From positions 1 through 39,272 of the forward strand of contig NZ_SMJX01000047.1 in the NCBI RefSeq assembly GCF_004348535.1: a stretch of 39,272 bases of DNA, given 5' to 3'. The position numbers and the translations under genes were made by a program. The notes under the pieces are model-generated. The model searched no databases and had not been told where the DNA came from. It saw only the letters and a list, made by a program, of their open reading frames with translations. Shown in pieces: positions 8,574 to 17,442 of this stretch (its first letter is position 1; each line of letters opens with the position of its first letter). The stretch comes from Actinomadura sp. KC216 (GTDB taxonomy: Bacteria; Actinomycetota; Actinomycetes; Streptosporangiales; Streptosporangiaceae).

Positions 8574-8822
8574 TCAGGTGCCGGCGGCCGGCCGGGCGTC
8601 CTCCATCAGGCGGATGGCCTTCTCGCCTTCGGCCTGGGCCTGCTCCGGGGTCAGGTCCTGCAAGGCGCGGCTCAGGGCCACCTCGGCGGCGTCGGCCGCG
8701 GCCCGGAGGGTCACGGCGTGCTCCTGCGCCCTTTCGAGGTCGCCCAGGCCGACACAGTCGAAGGCCACCTGCGCGTCGTGGCCCGCCATCTTCAGCTGCC
8801 GCGCGGCCTCTTCAAGACTCAT
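8574..8822 (-). CDS. Small hypothetical protein, all-helical
   Basis: 82 aa, start ATG 8822 with GGAG 8 nt upstream; an in-frame TTG at 8828 is less likely. The protein is Ala-rich and predicted helical throughout (SLEEAARQLKMAGHDAQVAF, then LERAQEHAVTLRAAADAAEV), ending AIRLMEDARPAAGT. It has no membrane segment and no recognised domain. It contains a single Cys in AFDCVGLGDL. It is a stand-alone gene between a bidirectional terminator and the 3' end of the MocR gene (30 bases away, same strand), so it could be read through from that gene. Coding support is the good ribosome site and normal codon usage. Function unknown. Confidence 0.7.
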   Translation of the reverse strand: MSLEEAARQLKMAGHDAQVAFDCVGLGDLERAQEHAVTLRAAADAAEVALSRALQDLTPEQAQAEGEKAIRLMEDARPAAGT

Positions 8823-8851
8823 TGACAACTCCTACCTCGGGGATCCTTGTC

Positions 8852-10285
8852 CTACCCCTCGGTACCGTCCGTAACCGCTTGGCCCAGCAGTTGCGCGGCC
8901 TTGACCAGGCGCGGCTCGGAGAGGCCCGCGTACCCTAGGACGAGGGCCGGTTTGGCGTGTCCCGCACGCCCGGGCGACCACATGGGACGGGCGCCCGCGA
9001 CGGACACGCCGGACCGCGCGGCGCGCGCCACGACCGCGTCCTCGTCGCATCCCCTGGGGAGTTCCACGTAGAGGTGGATGCCCGCTGAGACGCCGCGAAC
9101 CACGGCGCCGGGCATCCGGGAGTTCAGCGCCCCGGCCAGCGCGTCCCGCCGGGCCCGGTACCGCCGCCGCATCGTGCGCAGGTGCCGGTCGTAGCCGCCG
9201 CTCCTGATCAGCTCGGCGAGGGCGTACTGCTCCAGGACGGGCGCGCCGAGGTCGGTGGTGCCGCGGTGGTCGCGCAGCCGCTTGGCGACGGCCGGGGACG
9301 CCACGGCCCAGCCGAGCCGCAGCGCGGGCGCGAGGGACTTGCTGACCGAGCCGAGCAGCACGACGCGCTCGGGGTCGATCCCCTGGAGGCAGCCGACGGG
9401 CTCGCGGTCGTAGCGGAACTCGGCGTCGTAGTCGTCCTCCAGGATCAGCCCGTCGACGTCGCGGGCCCAGGCGATCAGCTCGGCGCGCCGGGAGGGGGAC
9501 AGCACGACCCCGGTCGGGTACTGGTGCGCGGGGGTGACCAGGACGGCCCGCGCCCCGGTGCGGGCGAGCGCGGCGACGTCCAGCCCCTCGGCGTCGACGG
9601 GGACGCGGATCACCCGCAGGCCGGACGCGTCCAGCATCGGGAGCTGCCGGTCGCTGGTCGGGTCCTCGACGGCGAGCAGCGTGTGCCCGCTCGCGCGCAG
9701 CATCCGCAGCAGCGCCGACAGCCCCTGCGCCACCCCGTTCATGATCACGACACGGCCGGGGTCGGCGTGCGCGGCGCGGACCCGGCCGAGGTAGCCGGCC
9801 AGCTCGGCGCGCAGCGCGGCGACGCCGCCCGGGTCGGGGTAGGTGAGCGCGTCGTGCGGCAGCGTGCGCAGCGCGGCGCGGGCGGCCGAGATCCAGCGCT
9901 CGCGCGGGAACGCCGACAGGTCAGGCTTGCCCGGCCACAGGTCGTAGGCGGGCGCGGGCGGCGCGGGTTCCGGCCTGAGCTCCCGGGACGGCCCCGGCAC
10001 GCCGTTCTGCACCGCCGCCGGGGACGCCTCGTCCGGACGGGCCAGCGGCGCGATCCGGGTCCCGTCGCCGCGCCGCGCGATCAGGAACCCCTCGGCCGTC
10101 AGCTGCTCGTAGGCGGCGACGACCACACCGCGCGAGACGTCCAGGTCGCGCGCCAGGTCGCGGCTCGACGGCAGCCGCGTCCCGGCGGTGAGCCGGCCGG
10201 TGCGCACGGCCGAGCGGAAGCCTGCGGCGATCTGGGCGGCGAGCCGGCCGGCGGACCGGTCGAGCGGGAGATGAAGGTCGGTCAC
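8852..10285 (-). CDS. MocR-family GntR/aminotransferase transcriptional regulator
   Basis: 477 aa, GTG start 10285 with GAGAG upstream. N-terminal GntR winged helix (about 10-75: LAAQIAAGFRSAVRTGRL, RLPSSRDLARDLDVSRG, then LTAEGFLIARRGDGTRI), a Pro-rich linker (about 85-115), then a full fold-type I aminotransferase domain: TPAHQYPTG (251-259), ILEDDYDAEF and the PLP-binding Lys316 in LLGSVSKSLAP. MocR proteins use the aminotransferase-like domain as a PLP- or amine-sensing module rather than as an enzyme. The divergent EamA transporter gene, with candidate operators between, is the likely target. Could respond to PLP or an amino compound; the ligand is not deducible. Confidence 0.92.
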   Translation of the reverse strand: MTDLHLPLDRSAGRLAAQIAAGFRSAVRTGRLTAGTRLPSSRDLARDLDVSRGVVVAAYEQLTAEGFLIARRGDGTRIAPLARPDEASPAAVQNGVPGPSRELRPEPAPPAPAYDLWPGKPDLSAFPRERWISAARAALRTLPHDALTYPDPGGVAALRAELAGYLGRVRAAHADPGRVVIMNGVAQGLSALLRMLRASGHTLLAVEDPTSDRQLPMLDASGLRVIRVPVDAEGLDVAALARTGARAVLVTPAHQYPTGVVLSPSRRAELIAWARDVDGLILEDDYDAEFRYDREPVGCLQGIDPERVVLLGSVSKSLAPALRLGWAVASPAVAKRLRDHRGTTDLGAPVLEQYALAELIRSGGYDRHLRTMRRRYRARRDALAGALNSRMPGAVVRGVSAGIHLYVELPRGCDEDAVVARAARSGVSVAGARPMWSPGRAGHAKPALVLGYAGLSEPRLVKAAQLLGQAVTDGTEG

Positions 10286-10332
10286 ATGACTCTCAGCGTC
10301 AAGAGGGAGTGCGAGCGTCACCGACCACGCAA

Positions 10333-10392
10333 TGGTCCACATCATCCCGCATCGATTGGCCCTGTCACATGGACCAAGCGGGATTCTAGCGT
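10333..10392. promoter_or_regulatory. MocR/EamA divergent control region
   Basis: TGGTCCA (10333-10339) is repeated in inverted form as TGGACCA (10370-10376), and TCCCGC (10345-10350) as GCGGGA (10378-10383). The EamA promoter reads GTCACA (10364-10369), 17 bp, TAGCGT (10387-10392), with TGGACCA directly after the -35. TAGCGT ends 7 nt before the EamA ATG, so that mRNA is probably leaderless. Short sites of this kind are typical MocR targets. Confidence 0.5.
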
Positions 10393-10399
10393 TCCACCC

Positions 10400-11368
10400 A
10401 TGAACACTTCTCACAGGCGCGGCATGGCCGGGGCCGGGTCGGCGATGTTCCTCGTCGGGACGCTGACCGCCGTGTCCGCGACGATCGCCGGCTATCCCGT
10501 GTTCGGCGGCCAGGCGGTGCGGTACGCGGTCGCCGCGCTGGTCCTGCTGATCGTGGTCCGGGTCGCCGGCCCCCCGGCGCGGCGCCCCTCCCTGCGGGAC
10601 TGGCTGCTGCTGGCGGCGTTGGCCGGGACTGGCCTGGTCGCGTTCAACGTCTGCATCGTCGCGGCCACCCAGGACACGAGCCCCGCCACGATCGGCACGG
10701 TGATCGCGACGGTGCCGATCATCCTGGCGCTGATCGGCCCGCTGCTGGAGGGCCGCCGTCCCGCCCCGTCGCTCGTGCTGGCGGCGTGCGTGGTCGCCGC
10801 CGGGGCCGCGCTCGCCAACGGGCTCGGCAGCGGCAGCCTCCGCGGGCTGCTGCTGTCGCTCGGCGCGCTCGCCGGGGAGGTGTGCTTCTCGCTGCTGGCC
10901 GTCCCGCTGCTGCCCCGGCTCGGCGCGCTGCGCGTCTCGGCCTACTCCGCCGCGCTGGCCGCGCCGATGCTGCTGGCCGTCGGCCTCGCCGTGGACGGGG
11001 CGGTCGTGCTCCGCACCCCCACGGCCGGTGAGCTGGCGGGCTTCGCCTACCTGTCGGTGGTCGTCACCACGATCGCGTTCCTGCTCTGGTACGGCGCCAT
11101 CGGCCGGCTCGGCGCCGACCGGGCCGGGCTGTTCGCGGGCCTGATCCCGGTCAGCGCGGTGATCACGACGGTGGCGCTCGGCATCGACCGTCCAGGCGCG
11201 GCCGACCTGGCCGGCGCCGCGCTGGTCGCGGCGGGCGTCGTCGTCGGCCTGCGCGCCCGCGTCGCCCCCCGCGAGCCCGTCGCCCCCCGCGAGGTCGCGG
11301 TTCCCGAGGTCGTAACCTGTGAGTCCGTAGACACCGCCCCCATCGGAACCGCGCGAGGATCTGCCTGA
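10400..11368 (+). CDS. EamA (DMT family) transporter
   Basis: 322 aa with about ten membrane segments in two EamA repeats; the second repeat contains [20 protein letters not shown] followed by [19 protein letters not shown], the typical EamA signature. The C-terminal ~35 aa ([17 protein letters not shown] and onwards) is hydrophilic and repeats APRE. DMT members export or import amino acids, amines, purines or similar metabolites. Divergence from a MocR regulator is a common genomic pairing and suggests regulation by a PLP-related or amine ligand. No Shine-Dalgarno is seen and the -10 is 7 nt from ATG. The stop (11368) nearly touches the fumarase start (11370), so fumarase may be partly read through from here. 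Confidence 0.9.
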   Translation: MNTSHRRGMAGAGSAMFLVGTLTAVSATIAGYPVFGGQAVRYAVAALVLLIVVRVAGPPARRPSLRDWLLLAALAGTGLVAFNVCIVAATQDTSPATIGTVIATVPIILALIGPLLEGRRPAPSLVLAACVVAAGAALANGLGSGSLRGLLLSLGALAGEVCFSLLAVPLLPRLGALRVSAYSAALAAPMLLAVGLAVDGAVVLRTPTAGELAGFAYLSVVVTTIAFLLWYGAIGRLGADRAGLFAGLIPVSAVITTVALGIDRPGAADLAGAALVAAGVVVGLRARVAPREPVAPREVAVPEVVTCESVDTAPIGTARGSA

Positions 11369-11369
11369 C

Positions 11370-13010
11370 ATGCCTGAGTTCTCCTACACCGACCTGCTGC
11401 CGCTCGGCCCGGACGAGACCGACTACCGTCTCCTGACCTCCGACGGGGTCTCGACCTTCGAGGCCGGTGGACGGACGTTCCTCCAGGTCGAGCCGGAGGC
11501 TCTGCGGCTGCTCACCGAGACCGCGATGCGCGACATCTCGCACCTGCTGCGCCCCGCGCACCTCGCCCAGCTCCGCCGGATCCTGGACGACCCGGAGGCG
11601 TCCCCCAACGACCGGTTCGTCGCGCTGGACCTGCTGAAGAACGCGGGGATCTCGTCCGGGGGCGTCCTGCCCATGTGCCAGGACACCGGGACCGCGATCG
11701 TGATGGGCAAGCGCGGCCAGCACGTCCTGACCGACGGGAACGACGAGGAGCACATCTCGCGCGGCGTCTTCGACGCGTACACGAAGCTGAACCTGCGCTA
11801 CTCGCAGATGGCGCCGGTGACGATGTGGGACGAGAAGAACACCGGCAGCAACCTGCCCGCGCAGATCGAGCTGTACGCCTCCCCCGGCGCGGCGTACAAG
11901 TTCCTGTTCATGGCCAAGGGCGGCGGCAGCGCGAACAAGTCGTTCCTCTACCAGGAGACGAAGGCCGTCCTGAACCCGAAGCGGATGATGACCTTCCTGG
12001 AGGAGAAGATCCGCTCGCTCGGGACGGCCGCGTGCCCGCCGTACCACCTGGCGATCGTGGTCGGGGGCACGTCCGCCGAGTACGCGCTGAAGACCGCGAA
12101 GTACGCGTCCGCCCACTACCTGGACACGATGCCCACCGAGGGCTCGCCGCTCGGGCACGGGTTCCGCGACCTGGAGCTGGAGCTCCAGGTGTTCGAGCTG
12201 ACGCAGAAGCTCGGCATCGGCGCGCAGTTCGGCGGCAAGTACTTCTGCCACGACGTCCGCGTGATCCGGCTGCCGCGGCACGGCGCGTCCTGCCCGGTGG
12301 CGATCGCGGTGTCGTGCAGCGCCGACCGGCAGGCGCTCGCGAAGATCACCGCGGAGGGCGTGTTCCTGGAGCGGCTGGAGACCGACCCGGCGCAGTACCT
12401 GCCGGAGACGACCGACGAGCACCTCGACGACGAGGTCGTGCAGATCGACCTGAACCGTCCGATGGAGGAGATCAGGGCCGAGCTGACCAAGTACCCGGTG
12501 AAGACGCGGCTGTCGCTGACCGGCCCGCTCGTCGTCGCCCGCGACATCGCGCACGCCAAGATCAAGGAGCGGCTGGACGCGGGCGAGCCCATGCCGCAGT
12601 ACATGCGCGACCACGCCGTCTACTATGCGGGCCCTGCCAAGACGCCGGAGGGCTACGCGTCCGGCTCGTTCGGCCCCACCACCGCCGGGCGCATGGACTC
12701 CTACGTCGAGCAGTTCCAGGCCGCCGGCGGCTCGCTCGTCATGCTGGCGAAGGGCAACCGGTCCAAGCAGGTCACCGACGCCTGCAAGGAGCACGGCGGC
12801 TTCTACCTCGGTTCGATCGGCGGCCCCGCCGCCCGCCTCGCCCAGGACTGCATCAAGAAGGTGGACGTCCTGGAGTACCCCGAGCTCGGCATGGAGGCCG
12901 TCTGGAAGATCGAGGTCGAGGACTTCCCCGCGTTCATCGTCGTGGACGACAAGGGCGAGGACTTCTTCGCCGACACCACGGGCCCCGTCCTGACCATCGG
13001 CAGGCGCTGA
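11370..13010 (+). CDS. Class I fumarate hydratase (4Fe-4S, single-chain)
   Basis: 546 aa. Catalyses fumarate + water to L-malate in the TCA cycle. N-terminal (about 45-330) and C-terminal (about 340-540) class I hydro-lyase domains are fused, the single-chain FumA/B arrangement. Three cysteines, C103 (MCQDTG), C222 (TAACPPYH) and C316 (AVSCSADR), are spaced 119 and 94 residues apart, the same spacing as the cluster ligands I recall for Leishmania major FH (133/252/346), so an oxygen-sensitive [4Fe-4S] is expected. Other motifs: [45 protein letters not shown] and [18 protein letters not shown] lies about 11 nt before ATG. The gene lies 1.5 kb before an unrelated class II fumarase. Confidence 0.95.
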   Translation: MPEFSYTDLLPLGPDETDYRLLTSDGVSTFEAGGRTFLQVEPEALRLLTETAMRDISHLLRPAHLAQLRRILDDPEASPNDRFVALDLLKNAGISSGGVLPMCQDTGTAIVMGKRGQHVLTDGNDEEHISRGVFDAYTKLNLRYSQMAPVTMWDEKNTGSNLPAQIELYASPGAAYKFLFMAKGGGSANKSFLYQETKAVLNPKRMMTFLEEKIRSLGTAACPPYHLAIVVGGTSAEYALKTAKYASAHYLDTMPTEGSPLGHGFRDLELELQVFELTQKLGIGAQFGGKYFCHDVRVIRLPRHGASCPVAIAVSCSADRQALAKITAEGVFLERLETDPAQYLPETTDEHLDDEVVQIDLNRPMEEIRAELTKYPVKTRLSLTGPLVVARDIAHAKIKERLDAGEPMPQYMRDHAVYYAGPAKTPEGYASGSFGPTTAGRMDSYVEQFQAAGGSLVMLAKGNRSKQVTDACKEHGGFYLGSIGGPAARLAQDCIKKVDVLEYPELGMEAVWKIEVEDFPAFIVVDDKGEDFFADTTGPVLTIGRR

Positions 13011-13014
13011 CGAA

Positions 13015-13029
13015 CGGCAGCCCCTGCCG
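13015..13029 (+). terminator. Weak hairpin after the class I fumarase
   Basis: CGGCAG (13015-13020) pairs with CTGCCG (13024-13029) across a 3-nt loop, followed by CGTTTCTTGG. Short stem, partly T-rich tail; a possible weak terminator before the kinase gene. Confidence 0.35.
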
Positions 13030-13123
13030 CCGTTTCTTGGTGATTCTTGCCTTTAGGTCATAATGACAACCCGAAAATGCCGTTGGTGCCGAGGTCTCTC
13101 CGATGAGCGCCTGGCCACTCCGG

Positions 13124-13129
13124 TATCTT
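13124..13129 (+). promoter_or_regulatory. -10 element of leaderless kinase mRNA
   Basis: TATCTT fits TAnnnT and ends 7 nt before ATG 13137; no ribosome binding site intervenes. The -35 region is not recognisable. Confidence 0.4.
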
Positions 13130-13136
13130 TTCCGCC

Positions 13137-14396
13137 ATGTCACGGTCAGAGCGCCTCGTTCTCGCGGCGCGCTACCGGTTGGTCTCGGAAATAGGTCAGG
13201 GCGCCAACGGCACCGTATGGAGAGGGCATGACGAACTCCTCGATCGCGCCGTGGCGATCAAGGAGCTCCGGCTCCCCGATGACCTCAAAGAGGACGACAG
13301 GGTCGTCTTCTACCGCCGCACCCTCCGGGAGGCGCGCGCGCCCGCACAGCTGCGCACGCATTCCATCGTCGAGGTGTACGACGTCGTCATCGAGCAGGGC
13401 CGCCCCTGGATCGTGATGGAGATGATCGAGGCGCCCAGCCTCGAACAGCTCATCGAGCGCTCGGGCCGGCTGCCGCCCGAGCGGGTCGCGTACATCGGCC
13501 GCGCGCTGCTGGACGCCCTCAGCACCGCGCACAAGGCCGGGATCGTGCACCGCGACCTCAAGCCCAGCAACGTGCTGCTGGACGGTGACCGCGTCGTCCT
13601 CACCGACTTCGGGCTCGCGTTCTCGTCCGGATCGGCCAGCCTGACCAAGACCGGCCACTTCATGGGGTCGCCCGCGTACGTGGCGCCCGAGGTGGCCCGC
13701 GGGGAGAGGGCGACGCCCCGGTCGGACCTGTGGTCGCTCGGCGCGACGCTGTACGCCGCGCTGGAGGGCCACCCGCCGTTCGAGCGCGAGAACGTCATGG
13801 CGACGCTGAGCGCGCTCGCCACCGAGTCGACGCCCGCCCCGCAGAACGCGGGCGAGCTCACCCCGGTGATCACCGGGCTGCTGGAGAAGAACCCGACCCG
13901 CCGGCTCAGCCACGCCCGCGCGGTCGACCGGCTCGAACGCGTCCTCACCGGGCCCCGCTCGAAACGCCGCGGCCGGACGCCCCGCCACCGGATGATGGTG
14001 GTGATCGGGCTCGTCGGCGCGACCATCGCGTCCTGCGGGATCGGCGCCACCGCGCTCGTCGTCGGGATGACGCGGGAGAACCCCGGAGCGTCCCCGACCG
14101 GGGCGCCGACCAGCCCGGCGGGCGGCGGCGCGCAGGGCGTGCCGTCCGGCGTCACGACCAGCACGCTGGTCGTCCGCGCCCGCAACGCCGTCTGCAAGAT
14201 CTTCGTGTCGGAACCGGCCGGGGCCGTGCTCAGCGACGAGACCCTGCGGGAGGGCGAGGCCCGCCAGTACGGCCAGCCGCGCCTCAACGCCGTCATCTAC
14301 GACGCGTCCGCCTGCGACGTCTGGGTCAACGGCCTGCGCAAGCCCCTGGGCTCCCCCGGCGAGCGGAAGACCTACTCGCTCACCAGGGAGGAGTGA
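13137..14396 (+). CDS. Membrane Ser/Thr protein kinase with RodZ-C-like outer domain
   Basis: 419 aa. Hanks-type kinase domain (about 12-270) with Gly loop GQGANGTVW (20-28), ATP-anchoring Lys42 (VAIK), HRDLKPSN (138-145), DFG (157-159) and APE in VAPEVA; all catalytic residues are present. A basic juxtamembrane stretch (272-285) leads to one membrane helix (about 286-310) and a Thr/Pro/Gly linker. The ~75-residue extracytoplasmic end (about 343-415) has the pattern LVVRARNAV..., [30 protein letters not shown], which resembles the DUF4115/RodZ C-terminal beta domain; C353 and C393 could form a disulfide. No PASTA repeats are present. It lies between two fumarase genes; substrates unknown. Confidence 0.92.
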   Translation: MSRSERLVLAARYRLVSEIGQGANGTVWRGHDELLDRAVAIKELRLPDDLKEDDRVVFYRRTLREARAPAQLRTHSIVEVYDVVIEQGRPWIVMEMIEAPSLEQLIERSGRLPPERVAYIGRALLDALSTAHKAGIVHRDLKPSNVLLDGDRVVLTDFGLAFSSGSASLTKTGHFMGSPAYVAPEVARGERATPRSDLWSLGATLYAALEGHPPFERENVMATLSALATESTPAPQNAGELTPVITGLLEKNPTRRLSHARAVDRLERVLTGPRSKRRGRTPRHRMMVVIGLVGATIASCGIGATALVVGMTRENPGASPTGAPTSPAGGGAQGVPSGVTTSTLVVRARNAVCKIFVSEPAGAVLSDETLREGEARQYGQPRLNAVIYDASACDVWVNGLRKPLGSPGERKTYSLTREE

Positions 14397-14476
14397 CAAG
14401 CCCCACCCCGGGGAATGCGGGAGCCACCCGCCCGGCTGCCACTGATGGCGGCCACGGACGCGAAGGGGAGGCTGCG

Positions 14477-15883
14477 ATGGGCGAGCAGGAGTTCCGGGTC
14501 GAGCACGACTCGATGGGCGAGGTCCGCGTGCCGGCGGCGGCGAAGTGGCGGGCGCAGACGCAGCGCGCGGTGGAGAACTTCCCGATCTCGGGACGGACGC
14601 TGGAGCCGTCGCACATCGCCGCCCTCGGCCAGATCAAGGCCGCCGCGGCGACCGTGAACGCCGAGCTCGGGGTGCTCGACGAGGACCTCGCCCGCGCGAT
14701 CGCCGCCGCCGCCCGCGAGGTCGCGGACGGCCGGTGGGACGACCAGTTCCCCATCGACGTGTTCCAGACCGGGTCCGGGACGTCGTCGAACATGAACGCC
14801 AACGAGGTCGTCGCGTCGCTGGCGGAGGAGCGGCTCGGCCGCCCCGTCCATCCGAACGACCATGTGAACGCGTCGCAGTCGTCCAACGACGTGTTCCCCT
14901 CGTCCATCCACATCGCGGCCACCGGCGCCGTCGTGAACGACCTGATCCCCGCGCTGCGCCATCTGGAGGCCGCTCTCGCGCGCAAGGCGGACGAGTTCCG
15001 GACGGTCGTGAAGTCGGGCCGCACCCACCTGATGGACGCCACGCCCGTCACGCTCGGCCAGGAGTTCGGCGGGTACGCGGCGCAGGTCCGGCACGGCGTG
15101 GAGCGGCTGGAGGCCGTCCTGCCGCGGCTGGCGGAGCTGCCCCTCGGCGGGACGGCGGTCGGCACCGGCATCAACACCCCGGACGGCTTCGGCGGCCGCG
15201 TCATCGCCGAGATCGCGCGGGCCACGGGCCTGCCGCTGACGGAGGCCCGCGACCACTTCGAGGCGCAGGGCGCCCGGGACGGCCTCGTCGAGGCGAGCGG
15301 CGCGCTCCGCACCGTCGCGGTGAGCCTCACCAAGATCGTCAACGATCTGCGCTGGATGGGCTCGGGCCCGCGCGCCGGGCTCGCCGAGATCCGGCTGCCC
15401 GACCTGCAGCCCGGCTCGTCGATCATGCCGGGGAAGGTGAACCCGGTGATCCCGGAGGCGGTCGCGCAGGTCGCCGCGCAGGTCATCGGGAACGACGCGG
15501 CGGTCGCGTTCGGCGGCGCGTCCGGCAGCTTCGAGCTGAACGTGATGCTGCCGATGCTGGCCCGCAACGTGCTGGAGTCGATCACCCTGCTGGCGAACGC
15601 GTCGCGGCTGCTCGCCGACCGCTGCGTGGACGGCATCGAGGCCGACGAGGACCGGATGCGCGAGTACGCCGAGTCGTCACCGTCGATCGTGACGCCGCTC
15701 AACCGCTACATCGGGTACGAGGAGGCGGCGAAGGTCGCCAAACAAGCACTGAGCGAACGCAGGACGATCCGCGAGGTGGTCCTGGAACGCGGCTACGTGG
15801 ACGACGGGAAGCTGACTGTCGAGCAGCTCGACGCGGCGCTCGACGTCCTCGGAATGACGAACGCGTCCCAGAAGTCACCCTGA
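14477..15883 (+). CDS. fumC: Class II fumarate hydratase
   Basis: 468 aa. Iron-independent fumarase of the aspartase/fumarase superfamily (homotetramer, cytoplasm, TCA cycle). Motifs: [52 protein letters not shown] (proton-relay His) and the superfamily signature [15 protein letters not shown] with the catalytic flexible Ser loop. Length is typical (460-470). Start ATG 14477 has AGGGGAGG 5 nt upstream, and homology begins at [17 protein letters not shown]. The gene is 80 bases after the kinase and could be co-transcribed with it. FumC gives a route resistant to oxidants and iron shortage when the class I enzyme fails. Confidence 0.95.
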   Translation: MGEQEFRVEHDSMGEVRVPAAAKWRAQTQRAVENFPISGRTLEPSHIAALGQIKAAAATVNAELGVLDEDLARAIAAAAREVADGRWDDQFPIDVFQTGSGTSSNMNANEVVASLAEERLGRPVHPNDHVNASQSSNDVFPSSIHIAATGAVVNDLIPALRHLEAALARKADEFRTVVKSGRTHLMDATPVTLGQEFGGYAAQVRHGVERLEAVLPRLAELPLGGTAVGTGINTPDGFGGRVIAEIARATGLPLTEARDHFEAQGARDGLVEASGALRTVAVSLTKIVNDLRWMGSGPRAGLAEIRLPDLQPGSSIMPGKVNPVIPEAVAQVAAQVIGNDAAVAFGGASGSFELNVMLPMLARNVLESITLLANASRLLADRCVDGIEADEDRMREYAESSPSIVTPLNRYIGYEEAAKVAKQALSERRTIREVVLERGYVDDGKLTVEQLDAALDVLGMTNASQKSP

Positions 15884-15896
15884 CGCCTGGGACGCG
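15862..15896. terminator. Terminator overlapping the 3' end of fumC
   Basis: Perfect 10-bp inverted repeat CGCGTCCCAG (15862-15871) and CTGGGACGCG (15887-15896), 15-nt loop. The left arm lies inside the last fumC codons. It can serve both fumC and the opposing transglycosylase gene ending at 15907. Confidence 0.65.
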
Positions 15897-15906
15897 CTCG
15901 GACGGG

Positions 15907-16992
15907 TCAGTACCAGCCGACGGACTGGGAGTGCGACCACGCGCCGCACGGGCTGTTGTAGCGGCCCTTGATGTAGCCGAGGCCCCACTTGATCTGCGTG
16001 GTGGCGTTGTTCTGCCAGTCGGGACCGGCGCTCGCCATCTTGGAGCCCGGGTTGGCCTGCGGAATGCCGTACGCCTCCGACGACGGGTTGTCCGCGTGCA
16101 CGTTCCAGTGGCTTTCCTTGTTCCACAGCTTCACCAGGCAGCCGAACTGGCCGTCGCCGGTGAACCCGTACTTCGGCATCAGCCTCTTGGCGATCTGCTG
16201 CGCCTCGCCCGCCGGGACCGGGTCGCCGATCGGGCCGGCGCCACCGCCCGGCTTCTTGGTCGGGATCGGCTTGCCCTTCGGGTGCAGCGACGGGCTCTCG
16301 CCCCCGTCCTGGCGCGTCGCGCGGGAGGCGCGGTCGAGCGCCAGCTTGCGCCGCTGCTCCTCCAGCACCTTCGGGTCGACCTTCGGCGCGGCGTCGGCGA
16401 GCTGCCGGTTCGGCTTGACGGTCGCCTCCTCGCCGGACCCGCCGGTCAGCGCGAACGCGGCGACGGCTCCGCCGCCGATCAGCACGGCCGCGCCCGCGGC
16501 GATGGCGGCGATCCGCATGCCGCCCCGGCCGCCGGAACCGCCCCGCCCGCCGGAGGCGTGCTGCGCGTGCCGTCCGGACACGATCTCGTCGCGCGGCCCC
16601 TCGGTGGACGCGCCGCCGCGCAGCGGCTCGGCGGGGAGGGCCTGGAAGCCGAGCGTGTCACCGGCGGGCGCGCCGGCGACCTGGGTCCGGGCGCTGCCCG
16701 CGACCCGCACGTCGTCCTCGTGCGGCGCCGGCTGCCCGAACGGGTCGGGCTGCCCGAACGGGTCCGACTGCGCGAACGGCTCTGGCGGCGAGTACGGGTC
16801 GGGCTGCGCGGGCGGCTGCGCGGGCGGCGCCGCGAAGGCGCCGGTGGCCTGGATGGGAACGTGGGGAGCCGGGGGCTCCGCCGGAGCCGCGACCGGCTGC
16901 GCCGGCGCGGAAGGCGCGCCCGGCCACTGCCCTTGGGGGTCGAAGTTCTGTCGTTCGTCTCGCCTAGGGGACCCGGGATGGTCTCCGTACAA
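15907..16992 (-). CDS. Membrane-anchored lytic transglycosylase (SLT-like)
   Basis: About 361 aa from TTG 16992, chosen for GGAAGG 6 nt upstream; no good ATG/GTG exists nearby. Residues 1-155 are cytoplasmic, Pro/Gln/Ala-rich, with DPFGQP repeated at about 77-88. One membrane helix follows (about 160-183), then a coiled, charged linker (about 205-228, LEEQRRKLALDRASRATR) and a C-terminal lysozyme-like domain (about 262-361). The catalytic Glu293 lies in LWNKESHWNVHA, followed by AYGIPQANPGSKMAS and WGLGYIKGRYNSPCGAW; C285 and C349 likely pair. The domain cleaves peptidoglycan glycan strands outside the membrane. A ~215-nt leader separates the gene from a TTGACA promoter, suggesting post-transcriptional control. 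Confidence 0.82.
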   Translation of the reverse strand: MYGDHPGSPRRDERQNFDPQGQWPGAPSAPAQPVAAPAEPPAPHVPIQATGAFAAPPAQPPAQPDPYSPPEPFAQSDPFGQPDPFGQPAPHEDDVRVAGSARTQVAGAPAGDTLGFQALPAEPLRGGASTEGPRDEIVSGRHAQHASGGRGGSGGRGGMRIAAIAAGAAVLIGGGAVAAFALTGGSGEEATVKPNRQLADAAPKVDPKVLEEQRRKLALDRASRATRQDGGESPSLHPKGKPIPTKKPGGGAGPIGDPVPAGEAQQIAKRLMPKYGFTGDGQFGCLVKLWNKESHWNVHADNPSSEAYGIPQANPGSKMASAGPDWQNNATTQIKWGLGYIKGRYNSPCGAWSHSQSVGWY

Positions 16993-17214
16993 GGCGGTCC
17001 TTCCGACGGTCGCACGCGCATGGACACGCGCGCGAGCTGCTTCACCCCTGGCCCGTCCGGCCGCCCTGGAGGTCGCGGCGGCCCCGGACCCGGGCCGGCG
17101 CCGTGCCCGGCACGCGTGTCGATCAGGGGACGCGCTCCGGCCCGGCACCGCTCGGGGGTGCTTACGGGGAGACACAATGCCTGAGGCCGAGGGAGGCTTC
17201 GCAACCGAAACGAG

Positions 17215-17243
17215 ACGAAAGCTGCGGCTGGGGCGCTTGTCAA
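17215..17243 (-). promoter_or_regulatory. Candidate promoter of the transglycosylase gene
   Basis: On the minus strand TTGACA (17243-17238), a 17-bp spacer and TTTCGT (17220-17215). The -35 is a perfect consensus, the -10 is poor. The predicted start near 17208 gives a ~215-nt leader. Confidence 0.45.
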
Positions 17244-17385
17244 CTCACCGGACGAACCGCCGAAACCGCGACGGGACCAGGGGTTCTCCACCCCCGAGGG
17301 GCATCCTGTGACCTTCCTCACAAACCCACGATGCGAGGTTTGACGATCACGTTCCGTAGACAGGATCCAGGACGTTCTGAGACGC

Positions 17386-17425
17386 GAACCCCGGCGGACC
17401 GCTCCACACGGTACCGCCGGGGTTC
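17386..17425 (-). terminator. Terminator downstream of phoH
   Basis: Perfect 12-bp inverted repeat GAACCCCGGCGG (17386-17397) and CCGCCGGGGTTC (17414-17425), 16-nt loop, 17 bases after the phoH stop on the minus strand. Confidence 0.75.
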
Positions 17426-17442
17426 ACTCGCTCCTGGAAGGC

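Larger units (their letters stand above)
16993..17442. other. 450-bp non-coding region with structured leader potential
   Basis: No credible gene is found here on either strand. It holds the transglycosylase promoter (17215-17243, minus strand) and then a leader of about 215 nt with strong secondary structure: CCGGGCCGG (17090-17098) pairs with CCGGCCCGG (17137-17145), enclosing CGCGT (17113-17117) with ACGCG (17130-17134). The phoH terminator lies at 17386-17425. The leader is long enough for a riboswitch, and peptidoglycan hydrolase genes in actinobacteria often carry c-di-AMP (ydaO) riboswitches, but I could not match its conserved core on the correct strand. Confidence 0.5.

Noticed and set aside
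15907..17175. Extending the transglycosylase upstream to base 17175
   Set aside because: The added residues are Arg/Ala/Gly-rich with no ribosome site; the TTG at 16992 has GGAAGG at good spacing and precedes the plausible protein.
17103..17340. Short stretches on the plus strand resembling parts of a c-di-AMP riboswitch (for example near 17155-17195 and 17237-17250)
   Set aside because: Only fragments match, they lie on the wrong strand for the transglycosylase gene, and no plus-strand gene follows.
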